Shown: one piece after another, positions 1-6,411 of the stretch
Numbering within the stretch: the stretch's first letter is position 1
Layout: each line of letters starts with the position of its first letter
Source: JAHBVH01 sp034437715
GTDB taxonomy: Bacteria; Chloroflexota; Anaerolineae; Caldilineales; Caldilineaceae
DNA length: 8,672 bases
Assembly (NCBI GenBank): GCA_034437715.1
Contig: DAOTTR010000138.1
Span: 1 to 8,672, forward strand
Reading direction: 5' to 3'
Position numbers and translations under genes: made by a program
Notes under the pieces: generated by a model
What the model saw: only the letters and a program-made list of their open reading frames with translations
What the model was told of the DNA's origin: nothing
Database searches by the model: none

Positions 1-584
1 GAAGCTTGCAGGGCCAAGTCGCGGGTCTGATCCCACGTCCATTGGCCTTCGGGCACCGTAAGACCGGCTTCCTCTAAAATATCGCGGCGGAACTGTAGCA
101 TCGGCGTGTCAATCGAGTAGGGCAGGAAGGTGACGACCCCCTCGCGCGTAACATAGGTGTCGAGCCGTGGCTGCCAGCCACCGTGGGCTTCGCCGATTTC
201 GGGGAAGAGGTCTGTGAGTGGGTCGATTGCTTGGGCATCGGTCAGGCGGAGCGCTTCGCCAGCGCCAACGAACATGGCATCGGGCAGGGTTCCGGCCTCA
301 ATTGCCGGCATGAGCTTGTCCACCATGGTGTTGTCGGCATCGCGCGAGAGTTCCAGCGTTACGCCATTGGCGCCTGCCCACTCGTTGAGCTTGGTTTGCA
401 TGATCTCATCCGCCGGTGGTGCAAAGGTATTCCACATCCAGAACGAGAGCGTCTTGTCTTGGGCAGGGGCGCTGCCGCTGCTGCCTGGTTGGACGGCCGG
501 CGCACAGGCGACCAACGCGGCACCTACCGTCGTCAGCGCGCTCATGCGCAGGAAATTGCGTCGACTTAGTTTATTCTCACTCAT
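1..584 (-). CDS. ABC transporter extracellular solute-binding lipoprotein, N-terminal part (runs off the left edge)
   Basis: The first 194 residues are visible; the rest lies outside the window. The N-terminus has a twin-arginine signature (S-R-R-N-F-L-R, residues 7-13), a short hydrophobic stretch and a lipobox ending in L-V-A-C with Cys27, so the protein should be exported folded and lipid-anchored. A low-complexity Gly/Ser/Ala/Pro linker follows, then a family-1 type binding-protein start (LSFWMWNTF), the DKLMPAIEAGTLPDAMF segment typical of sugar-binding proteins, and TFLPYSIDTPMLQFRRDILEEAG, matching the usual 'P...d...l.yr.d.l.eaGl' segment near residue 165. The ATG at 584 is preceded by AAGGAG (594-599) at 9 nt, which fixes the start. 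It differs clearly from the binding protein at 4820-6289, so it probably serves another importer whose permeases would lie left of the window. The substrate cannot be read from sequence; sugar or oligosaccharide is an inference. Confidence 0.9.
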   Translation of the reverse strand, partial: MSENKLSRRNFLRMSALTTVGAALVACAPAVQPGSSGSAPAQDKTLSFWMWNTFAPPADEIMQTKLNEWAGANGVTLELSRDADNTMVDKLMPAIEAGTLPDAMFVGAGEALRLTDAQAIDPLTDLFPEIGEAHGGWQPRLDTYVTREGVVTFLPYSIDTPMLQFRRDILEEAGLTVPEGQWTWDQTRDLALQA

Positions 585-879
585 TTCTTGCTTCTCCTTG
601 GGTAGACTTATGAAATGAACAGTAAATGCTGGCAACAACCAGGCCGCGCTGCGAGTGGTAGGGCAGCCGTGACAAAGTGTGCGTTGCGAACACAGCCTGG
701 TATGCAGGAAAACTTGCGCGCTCTCACCGTAGGATGGGCGGTATTACAAATTTGTGTAAAGCTCGATTAGGGAGTGTACGCTTGCGCTTTAACTACAACT
801 TTGGCTACCGCCCCTATCTAGTATAGGGATATACATAAGGAGTTGGAGAGATGCTACACCAAAATTATAGATAAAGCCC

Positions 880-935
880 TTAAAAGTTGCATCAATGATC
901 AATGGCTCAGTCGAGAGCCTATGTGCAACTTTTAA
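880..935. repeat. 12-bp perfect inverted repeat with nested inner hairpin
   Basis: The arms TTAAAAGTTGCA (880-891) and TGCAACTTTTAA (924-935) are perfectly complementary. Inside the 32-nt loop is a second stem, GGCTC (904-908) with GAGCC (915-919), around AGTCGA. A transcript in either direction would form a two-stage hairpin. No T-tract follows the right arm, so it is not a textbook intrinsic terminator. It could be an mRNA structure, a protein-binding site or the fused ends of a small mobile element. Confidence 0.7.
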
Positions 936-1046
936 ATGGTTTGTCCATTAGTTCAAAAACTATCAGAATTTTTCGTGGCTAGGCAGCGCGTAGATCATCT
1001 GGCATTTTGGGGAAAGCCGCAAAGATCACGCTGACCAATCGACAGT

Positions 1047-1064
1047 GGCGCTTTCCAAAGCGCC
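1047..1064. repeat. Perfect GC-rich hairpin GGCGCTTT/AAAGCGCC
   Basis: The 18-bp palindrome GGCGCTTT-CC-AAAGCGCC would fold as a 7-bp stem with a TCCA loop. On the plus strand it is followed by TTTCC, too short a T-run for a confident Rho-independent terminator. The next bases GCCTTTC (1062-1068) can also pair with GAAAGGC (1090-1096), giving an alternative stem. No gene ends immediately upstream on the plus strand, so its role is unknown. Confidence 0.45.
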
Positions 1065-1067
1065 TTT

Positions 1068-1140
1068 CCGTATGCCTCCGTATGCCATAGAAAGGCAAAA
1101 CAGAAACAAACCGTAAAATTTCTGGCCGTAAAATTTCTGG
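1068..1140. repeat. Two neighbouring short tandem duplications
   Basis: CCGTATGCC occurs at 1068-1076 and again at 1078-1086 (10-bp period). The 15-bp unit CCGTAAAATTTCTGG occurs twice back to back at 1111-1125 and 1126-1140 with no mismatch. Perfect direct doubling of two unrelated units within 75 bp suggests recent slippage or local duplication in non-coding DNA. Confidence 0.8.
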
Positions 1141-1265
1141 GCTGTGTTACTTTGGTATTGTCATGCAAGAGCATGCTGTTAGTGTAACGACGGCACGAAG
1201 GGAGTAAACATTACCTATTTTTATTATAAGGAAAATCGCGAGCCTGTCAAATCTGCCCGATAGGG

Positions 1266-1401
1266 GGGGTGTATTTCAATTTGAGGGCAAATTTTAGAAC
1301 GAGCGCGCAACGTGTGCCGGGGACGCGCGACGACCACACCGGTTTGACAAACGGCACCCCGCGCGTCCCCGGCACACTTCCCCAAAAGTGAAATGCACCC
1401 C
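1266..1401. mobile_element. MITE-like palindromic intergenic element, copy 1 (complete)
   Basis: The 136-bp unit has imperfect 22-bp terminal inverted repeats, 1266-1287 and 1380-1401, matching at 18 of 22 positions; both read GGGGTG.ATTTCA inward. Inside is a perfect 18-bp inverted repeat, GTGTGCCGGGGACGCGCG (1312-1329) and its complement (1360-1377), around a 30-nt core containing a small GTTT-GAC-AAAC hairpin. The pentamer GATAG stands close to both ends (1259-1263 and 1402-1406) and could be a target duplication, though two G residues separate the left copy from the repeat. It encodes no protein, and a second copy lies at 6624-6723. It sits just downstream of the minus-strand gene ending at 1518, so its hairpin may also act as a 3' mRNA structure. 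I do not recognise the family by name. Confidence 0.7.
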
Positions 1402-1426
1402 GATAGAGTGGGTGTAATTCAAGTTG
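1399..1426. repeat. Degenerate direct repeat of the element's left end
   Basis: CCCGATAG followed by 20 bases ending in TTCAAGTTG repeats positions 1256-1283 with only four differences in 28, offset by 143 bp. The downstream bases to about 1500 contain scattered look-alike words (GTGAACA, GCCAGGGA, CCCCGCG), suggesting an older, eroded copy lying in tandem. The decayed part is too divergent to bound exactly. Confidence 0.55.
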
Positions 1427-1517
1427 GGGGTGAACAGGCGCAGGATGTGACCGGCACCTTGTCAAATAGTGTGCGAACGCCAGGGATTCCCCGCGTACGT
1501 TGTGCTGGGCCATGCTG

Positions 1518-2723
1518 CTAGGCCATACCGGCACGCAAGGTGTAGATGGCTGCTTGCTCTAGATCGCGGATATGCAGGAGTTGCGCGCTAATCGCCGCAC
1601 ACTGCGTGACTGCTTCGGCCTCGCTCAGTGGAAAATCGGCTGCCAGCGCTGTGCGGATTGTGCGCAACCGTTCATCGATCTGCTGGATCTCGGTCAGAGC
1701 TGCGCCCCCCTGTGTGGTGAACAGGTGACGGCGCTGTGCCAGCAAGCGCCGTGTCTCGCCAAAGGGCGCAATGGTGTCAGGCAGTAAAATCGAGCCTAAC
1801 GCCTGCCAGGCTTGGCTGCTTTGGCGAAATCCTGCGGCCACTTCGTCGAGTGCCGATTTGCCCAGGATGAGCGCGGCTTCCTCTAGAAACGCGGCATACC
1901 GCAGGCGATCGGCATCGCCGTTGATGCCCGTCGCGCCGTAATGACTAAAGGTGGATGTCAAACCGGCATACATCTTTACGCCTGTTGGAAATTCCTTTGC
2001 CCAACTTCTACGCAGGTTGGGTTTGGTCAATTGATCCGACCACGCCTGAAAGGCGTTGAGACCAAAGTTATTGGCCGAGCCTTTGGGTGGCTTTTCGGTG
2101 TAGAGTTTAATACAGTCCCAAATGCCAGCCGTGACCGCGGTGGCCAATTTTTCTGGATCGGGCTGATCGAGCGTGAGGATGCGAAACTTGTCCTGCTTGA
2201 CGCGCCCGCGCGCGGCGGCCAATTCACTGGTAGTGATGTTTAGGGGTACATTAGCGCGGTCGGCAATCCACACCTGATCGTTTGGTGCTTCATAGCCATA
2301 GACAAGCACCGGCATCATGCCCCACATGCCCGCATCATAGGGCAACGCGTTATAGGGCAGGCTCCACATATCCGCCCAGACCAGGGCCGGCAGACCATCT
2401 GCCAGTGTATCCAGTAAATTGGCTAGTGCTTTGGCGGGTTTGCTGGTTTGCTGCACCTCTTGCACGACCCCCAGCCGCGCCAACAGGGTGTTGAGCGGAT
2501 CAAAGGTATTGCGCGTGAGCAGTGCCACATGGGGATCGTAACCGTCGTAGGCAAAAGAAAAATAACCCACGGTCACGCCACCGCTGATCCCTAGCAGCAA
2601 CGCTTCGCTGTAGGGCTGGCCGGTGTGGGGTGCATTGACGCCGCGGTAGGCGTAGTAGTTGTGTATGCTGCCGGTTTCCCAATGGCGACCGGCGAAGTGG
2701 TGATAGTTGGCTAGGGTGGGCAT
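1518..2723 (-). CDS. BtrH N-terminal / DUF4872-like protein, probably lacking the catalytic Cys and His
   Basis: The 401-residue cytosolic protein has no signal peptide or membrane segment. Its N-terminal half follows the BtrH-N pattern: FAGRHWETGSIHNYYAYRG (10-28), SEALLLGISGG (39-49), a central region with a 'P.LVWADMW' strand (112-120), and PVLVYGYEAPNDQVWIADRA (128-147), where the family normally has a GYD...D strand pair. The C-terminal half (about 210-400) resembles DUF4872, including a 'DRLRYAAFLEEAALIL' helix. BtrH itself is an acyltransferase of butirosin synthesis that takes an aminoacyl group from a carrier protein, with a papain-like fold. Here Trp15 stands where the family usually has Cys after His, and Met127-Pro128 where a His is expected, so the protein may be non-catalytic; this rests on my memory of the family, not an alignment. 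The ATG at 2723 is chosen over a GTG at 2741 because AAGGAG (2730-2735) lies 6 nt before it. It lies 146 nt downstream of permease 2, in the same direction. Its substrate is unknown. Confidence 0.75.
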   Translation of the reverse strand: MPTLANYHHFAGRHWETGSIHNYYAYRGVNAPHTGQPYSEALLLGISGGVTVGYFSFAYDGYDPHVALLTRNTFDPLNTLLARLGVVQEVQQTSKPAKALANLLDTLADGLPALVWADMWSLPYNALPYDAGMWGMMPVLVYGYEAPNDQVWIADRANVPLNITTSELAAARGRVKQDKFRILTLDQPDPEKLATAVTAGIWDCIKLYTEKPPKGSANNFGLNAFQAWSDQLTKPNLRRSWAKEFPTGVKMYAGLTSTFSHYGATGINGDADRLRYAAFLEEAALILGKSALDEVAAGFRQSSQAWQALGSILLPDTIAPFGETRRLLAQRRHLFTTQGGAALTEIQQIDERLRTIRTALAADFPLSEAEAVTQCAAISAQLLHIRDLEQAAIYTLRAGMA

Positions 2724-2729
2724 CCTGTT

Positions 2730-2735
2730 CTCCTT
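2730..2735 (-). promoter_or_regulatory. Ribosome binding site deciding the start at 2723
   Basis: AAGGAG on the minus strand lies 6 nt upstream of ATG 2723. An in-frame GTG at 2741 lies upstream of this site and would place it inside the coding sequence, so the GTG is very unlikely to be used. Confidence 0.85.
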
Positions 2736-2744
2736 TTCCACACC

Positions 2745-2769
2745 TTTATCTTCCTGGTTTATCTTCCTG
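2745..2769. repeat. 12-bp direct duplication in the leader of the BtrH-like gene
   Basis: TTTATCTTCCTG occurs at 2745-2756 and 2758-2769 with one base between. On the minus strand this is CAGGAAGATAAA twice, ending about 9 nt upstream of the AAGGAG site. It lies in the untranslated leader; the purine-rich units contain AGGAAG, which might give extra ribosome contacts. Replication slippage explains it equally well. Confidence 0.75.
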
Positions 2770-2869
2770 AATTGATAGGGATAGCGTAGCAGGAAAGCGC
2801 CCGGTTGTGGAAAAGGAGAGACATAGGATGCAAAATCTACACTTTTATGTTTATGTAGCGCTTGTTGAT

Positions 2870-3805
2870 TTACATCTTGATCGCGCCAGAGGTGAGCCCG
2901 CGGATGAAGCTGCGGCTGGTGAAGGCAAACATGAGCAGCAGCGGAAGGCCCGAGATCACATAACCGGCATACATGGCGCCGGGATCGCGCTGCGTGACCA
3001 GTTGGCCCAGGCGCAGAATGCCCAAAATTGCCGGGTAGCGGCCTGGATCAGAGAGCACCATGATCGGCCAGATAAATTCGTTCCAGACATTCAAGATTTG
3101 TAGCACGATCAATGTCGAGAGAATCGGCTTGGCCAGCGGCAAGGCAATGCGCAGCAACATGGTCAATTCACCTGCCCCGTCAAGACGGCCCGCCTCAAAA
3201 AGTTCGCTCGGCAGCGAGGCAAAGAAGGTGCGCAGCACAATAATTTGGAAGGCCTGTGCACCCGCGGCCAACGGCAACCAAACCCCCCAATACGTATTGT
3301 TGAGATTGAGCCTCACGGTCACGACAAAGGCCGTAATCAGCGTTAATACACCGGGGATCATCAGCAGCGCCAGGATCGCCATATAGAAAAACTCGCGACC
3401 AGGGAAATCATAGCGCGCCAACACATAGGCCGAGAGCGTGCTACAGAGTATGCTGACGGCAACCGCACCCAGCGAAAAGTTCAGGCTGTTCACCATATAC
3501 GGCTGCATGACGATCCACGCCTTGGCATAGTTCTTAAAGTAGAGCGGCCAGGCGGGCAACCACATGGCATCGGCCATTTGCTGTTGGCTCTTCAAGGAGA
3601 GTTCCAGCAGCATAATCAGCGGAATAAAGGTCAAGAAACCCAAGAAGAGCAAGACAAGCGCGATCGTCCAGTCACCACGCCAGCGAAAGCCGCGCTTAGT
3701 GCTATGTTGGCGAATGGCTTCGGCCTGGGTCGCGGTTGCGCGTGGGGAAATGGCTTGCGCCCGAATCGACCGTGTGTCTTTGGGTAGAGCAGTTTTGGAT
3801 TGCAT
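2870..3805 (-). CDS. Carbohydrate ABC transporter permease 2 (MalG/CUT1 type)
   Basis: This 311-residue inner-membrane protein is the second half of a heterodimeric sugar import channel. Six hydrophobic segments are visible: about 47-67, 107-129, 139-162, 174-191, 227-250 and 281-297. The EAA motif that docks the ATPase is at 204-223 (EAGRLDGAGELTMLLRIALP) and follows the MalG version of the consensus. The C-terminus ends FIRGLTSGAIKM, the usual ending of MalG-like permeases. The N-terminal 45 residues are hydrophilic and longer than is common. The reading frame continues upstream, but ATG 3805 is chosen because GGAG (3813-3816) lies 7 nt before it and because permease 1 ends at 3820, leaving a 14-nt gap. 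The tight spacing implies co-transcription with permease 1. No ATP-binding gene lies next to it, so an ATPase encoded elsewhere is inferred. Confidence 0.95.
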   Translation of the reverse strand: MQSKTALPKDTRSIRAQAISPRATATQAEAIRQHSTKRGFRWRGDWTIALVLLFLGFLTFIPLIMLLELSLKSQQQMADAMWLPAWPLYFKNYAKAWIVMQPYMVNSLNFSLGAVAVSILCSTLSAYVLARYDFPGREFFYMAILALLMIPGVLTLITAFVVTVRLNLNNTYWGVWLPLAAGAQAFQIIVLRTFFASLPSELFEAGRLDGAGELTMLLRIALPLAKPILSTLIVLQILNVWNEFIWPIMVLSDPGRYPAILGILRLGQLVTQRDPGAMYAGYVISGLPLLLMFAFTSRSFIRGLTSGAIKM

Positions 3806-3819
3806 GGGAAATCTCCGAA

Positions 3820-4755
3820 TCAGTCGGCCTGATACTCCACATTGGAGCGAATATAGGATTGGTTGATCAAGGTCAGCACGAGGATGATCAGAAAAAGTAC
3901 GACACCCACGGCGCTGGCAATGCCAAAGCGCCCTTCGCCCATCGCCGCTTGATACATCTCCCAAGCCGGTACGGTCGTTGAGTTATTCGGGCCGCCATTG
4001 GTGACCAAGAGCTGCCAGCCAAAATTTTGTAATGCGCCAATCACCCCTAGAATCACGATCAGGCGTACCTGGGGAATGATCAGCGGCAGCTCGATCCGAA
4101 AAAAGCGGCGCAAGCTCGATGCCCCATCCATCTTGGCGGCTTCAATAATTTCGGTGGGAATTGCCAGCAACCCAGCTAGGTAGATCAAGAGGCCAACGCC
4201 ATCGACCCAGGGAAAGCCCATGAACATGAGCGAGGGAATCGCTGTTTTGGGTGAATTGAGCCAAGCTGAGGGTTTCAAGTCAAAAAATTGGAGAATTTCA
4301 TTAAAGAGCCCAAAATTGGGTTCGTAGAGTTGACGCCATACCAAAATAGCGACCACACCGGGCACGACAATGGGCAGCACAAAGACCAGGCGATAGAAAT
4401 AGGCTAATTTTTCACTGCGCATTCGGTAGAGTAGGGCAGCGGCAAACAGTGGAAATGTGGAAGATCGCACCACTTGCCACACGGTCAAGAGCATCATGTT
4501 TACCGCGCCTTTGCGAAAGATAATCTCCGACGCAAAAGCTTCTTGATAATTCTGCAAGCCTACCCATTGGGCTGGGCGAAAGCCGTCCCAGATCGTAAAG
4601 CTGTGGTAGATCGCTGACAGGGCTGGGTAGTAGGAAAAGGTGAGTAAGAGCGAAAATGTACCTAGCAACATGACGTAGCAAAACCAATACTTGCGTACGC
4701 GCTTCATAGTCTGGGCGAAGGTAGGGGGCTTGATCGGATACGAGTGGGCTGACAT
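3820..4755 (-). CDS. Carbohydrate ABC transporter permease 1 (MalF/CUT1 type)
   Basis: This 311-residue inner-membrane protein partners permease 2. Hydrophobic segments lie at about 24-44, 85-110, 121-140, 175-199, 226-246 and 278-298. The first periplasmic stretch carries WVGLQNYQEAF, a hallmark of MalF/UgpA-type permeases. The EAA loop at 202-226 reads EIIEAAKMDGASSLRRFFRI followed by ELPLI, close to the consensus, and GWQLLVTNGGPNNST (246-260) is the usual 'lT.GGP...T' segment. An in-frame TTG at 4773 would add six residues, but ATG 4755 has an AGGA-type site 8 nt upstream and is preferred. It lies 64 nt downstream of the binding protein, with a 36-bp palindrome in that gap, and 14 nt upstream of permease 2. 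Confidence 0.95.
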   Translation of the reverse strand: MSAHSYPIKPPTFAQTMKRVRKYWFCYVMLLGTFSLLLTFSYYPALSAIYHSFTIWDGFRPAQWVGLQNYQEAFASEIIFRKGAVNMMLLTVWQVVRSSTFPLFAAALLYRMRSEKLAYFYRLVFVLPIVVPGVVAILVWRQLYEPNFGLFNEILQFFDLKPSAWLNSPKTAIPSLMFMGFPWVDGVGLLIYLAGLLAIPTEIIEAAKMDGASSLRRFFRIELPLIIPQVRLIVILGVIGALQNFGWQLLVTNGGPNNSTTVPAWEMYQAAMGEGRFGIASAVGVVLFLIILVLTLINQSYIRSNVEYQAD

Positions 4756-4776
4756 GGTAGATTTCCTAATCAATTG

Positions 4777-4812
4777 TCAAGTAGCAATTGTCAATTGACA
4801 ATTGCTACTTGA
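4777..4812. promoter_or_regulatory. Perfect 36-bp palindrome between binding protein and permease genes
   Basis: The sequence is completely self-complementary; its centre is CAATTGTCAATTGACAATTG (4785-4804) and its outer arms are TCAAGTAG/CTACTTGA. The transcript would form a stem of about 16 bp with a 4-nt loop. CAATTG occurs at 4785, 4792 and 4799 with a 7-bp period, and again outside at 4771. No T-run follows in the direction of transcription, so a complete terminator is unlikely. A hairpin here is the classic way (as in malE-malF) to protect the binding-protein mRNA and make more of it than of the permeases. A dimeric regulator's operator is also possible. Confidence 0.75.
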
Positions 4813-4819
4813 GTATACT

Positions 4820-6289
4820 CTAGATTTTCCAATCAGGGTTGGATTCTAATATCTTCTCGACCTCGGCATCCCAGGCTTTTTGCGTCATGCCCAGGAACTC
4901 GCTATCCGACATTTCGCTGGGTAGATAGGCCTGCCAGTTGGTATACTCGGCATTCATGGCGCTCGAACTGAGAGTCGCCCAGCTTTGATAGGGCACGGCT
5001 CGATCATAGGGTTGGCTGAAGGGGGCCAATTCGGGGCGCGCAGTAGCCCCCTTCGTCAACGGCACCATGCTGGTTTCGGCGCAGATCGCGGTAACATTTT
5101 CTGGCTTGCTGGAGAACATCAGCCAGTCCATAACCTGACCCACTTTGTCGCTGGCCGTTTGCGGCAGATAGCCAGGCACATGGTATTGCATGGAACCCCA
5201 GGCACCCTGAATACGCACCACTTTGCTCTGGGCCTTTGGCCAGATATCGGGCGTGATCACAGGGAAAGCCAGCCAGCCGATCTCGAAGGGTGGCGGCGAG
5301 CTTGTATAGTCGCTGATCGCCCAGTTACCTTCCATATACATGGCAACCTTGCCCTGGCGGAAAAGCTGGCGATAATCGACTGTGCCTTCGTAACCAATCG
5401 GGAAGTAGGGCACCAGCTCTTTGAGCATGTGCGCCATTTGGAGATAGGATTCCCACTCTGGGAAATCGCCCAACTGAGAATGGGTAGCTAGCTCGCGGGC
5501 CGTGATGACCTTGTTGCCATCGTCGTCATATTTGTAGATATCGTCCCAGAGCAATTGGTTGTAAATATGCGCTTCGAACCAATGGGGGAAACAGCAGGTG
5601 TCGGGCGAGAAATCGGCACCAAAGGGAATAAAGCCGGCGTCGAGTAGTTTTTGCAACGCACCAGTAAATTCCGTCCACGTTTTGGGTTCTTCGGTAATGC
5701 CGGCCTGGGCAAAGGCATCCTTGTTGTAGACTGTAAGCACACCCGCGCCATCCATGTTGACGCCGTAGAGTTTGCCATCTGGCCCGGTCTGCGAAATAAT
5801 CGCCACCTCTTCAAATTGATTCTTCCACGCATCATTGCCCGATACGTACGGATTGGGCAAGTCCATGTAGTCATCAAAGACCATGGCCCAATTCTTGTTA
5901 ATATGTGGCCATAAATTTTCGGTATTGGCCCAATAGATGTCCGGCGCGTCTTGGGCTGTCATGCGTGCCAACAGCCATTCATCCAGATTGCCACCGGTGG
6001 GAAAGCGATACCATTCAATTGCGATATCGGGATGTTCTTCCATATACTGATCGGCAATGGCTTGATAGGCGGCGCGTGGTTTGGCCCCTTCGGCCAATTC
6101 CTGGTTGGGATCGCTCGGCTCGGCGTTTTGCGCCCAGTGCAGAATTGTGGTTTTGGCAGTCGAGGGTGCAGCACCCCCTTCGGCCCCAGATGGCGTGCTG
6201 GCTGGGGCACAAGCCGCCAATAAGGATAGACTGGCCGCGGCCCCCATCGAACGTAACAGATCGCGGCGGCTCATATTTGCGAGTGGCAT
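4820..6289 (-). CDS. Carbohydrate ABC transporter extracellular solute-binding lipoprotein (family 1)
   Basis: This 489-residue lipoprotein captures the substrate outside the membrane for the permease pair encoded next. The signal region has twin arginines (S-R-R-D-L-L, 7-12), a hydrophobic stretch and a lipobox LLAAC with Cys27, followed by a Ser/Gly/Ala linker. Typical family-1 segments are DEWLLARMTAQDAPDIYWAN (103-122), YGVNMDGAGVLTVYNKDAFA (175-194) followed by AGITEEPKTWTEF, and FRQGKVAMYMEGNWAI (310-325), matching the 'f..GkaaM...G.W' signature. Length fits CUT1 binding proteins of the larger kind. An odd adjacent Cys pair lies at 232-233. Several in-frame starts exist (6415, 6301, 6289); ATG 6289 is chosen because GGAGG (6295-6299) lies 5 nt upstream, whereas ATG 6301 would overlap that site. 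It is the first gene of the transport operon. The many aromatic and acidic residues fit a sugar ligand; its identity is not readable. Confidence 0.95.
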   Translation of the reverse strand: MPLANMSRRDLLRSMGAAASLSLLAACAPASTPSGAEGGAAPSTAKTTILHWAQNAEPSDPNQELAEGAKPRAAYQAIADQYMEEHPDIAIEWYRFPTGGNLDEWLLARMTAQDAPDIYWANTENLWPHINKNWAMVFDDYMDLPNPYVSGNDAWKNQFEEVAIISQTGPDGKLYGVNMDGAGVLTVYNKDAFAQAGITEEPKTWTEFTGALQKLLDAGFIPFGADFSPDTCCFPHWFEAHIYNQLLWDDIYKYDDDGNKVITARELATHSQLGDFPEWESYLQMAHMLKELVPYFPIGYEGTVDYRQLFRQGKVAMYMEGNWAISDYTSSPPPFEIGWLAFPVITPDIWPKAQSKVVRIQGAWGSMQYHVPGYLPQTASDKVGQVMDWLMFSSKPENVTAICAETSMVPLTKGATARPELAPFSQPYDRAVPYQSWATLSSSAMNAEYTNWQAYLPSEMSDSEFLGMTQKAWDAEVEKILESNPDWKI

Positions 6290-6294
6290 TGGTT

Positions 6295-6299
6295 CCTCC
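6295..6299 (-). promoter_or_regulatory. Ribosome binding site deciding the start at 6289
   Basis: GGAGG on the minus strand lies 5 nt before ATG 6289. The alternative ATG at 6301 overlaps this site and has no good site of its own, so the shorter N-terminus, with the twin-arginine motif seven residues in, is preferred. Confidence 0.8.
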
Positions 6300-6411
6300 A
6301 TGCGAACATTGGTAGATAAGTTTGTAGAATAACAAAAGTGACTTAGTCTTGCTAAACATTTCGCGTAACAAAGGTATCCGGCGGTTTTAGCGCAGCAACA
6401 TAAACTACGCG

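Larger units (their letters stand above)
585..1265. other. Gene-free interval with several small repeats and hairpins
   Basis: No reading frame here looks coding on either strand. The right-hand part must hold the promoter of the minus-strand binding protein starting at 584, but I see no convincing -35/-10 pair. Visible structures are a 10-bp palindrome ACAAATTTGT (746-755), a small hairpin CCCTAT/ATAGGG (812-817/823-828), the long inverted repeat at 880-935, the hairpin at 1047-1064, two tandem duplications (1068-1086 and 1111-1140) and a hairpin CATGC-AAGA-GCATG (1162-1175) inside a GTTAC/GTAAC pair (1146-1150/1184-1188). The density of short repeats fits a decayed mobile or intergenic-repeat region. 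Confidence 0.6.

Noticed and set aside
157..618. Plus-strand open frames opposite the left-edge binding protein
   Set aside because: They are antisense to a clear coding gene with signal peptide and family motifs, and their products show no domain pattern.
741..760. ACAAATTTGT palindrome as an operator for the left-edge binding protein
   Set aside because: It is a 10-bp AT-rich palindrome about 165 nt from the start with no promoter visible nearby; chance cannot be excluded.
1256..1426. CRISPR-like array from the repeated GATAG...TTCAA units
   Set aside because: There are only two diverged direct repeats 143 bp apart, and the interval is explained by terminal repeats and an internal hairpin.
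1247..1534. A 95-codon minus-strand reading frame covering the palindromic element
   Set aside because: Its sequence is produced by the repeat itself (VPGTRGVPF-type words from the hairpin arms), it overlaps the end of the BtrH-like gene and has no good ribosome site, so it is very likely not a real protein.
2831..2859. Hairpin CTACA/TGTAG after permease 2, followed by ATTTT on the minus strand, as a terminator
   Set aside because: The stem is only 5 bp with a 12-nt loop and the T-run is short and interrupted; too weak to call.
2807..3103. Plus-strand frame of 98 codons preceded by AAAGGAG
   Set aside because: It has an acceptable ribosome-like site, but after the first 20 codons it runs antisense to permease 2 and its composition is that of a shadow frame.
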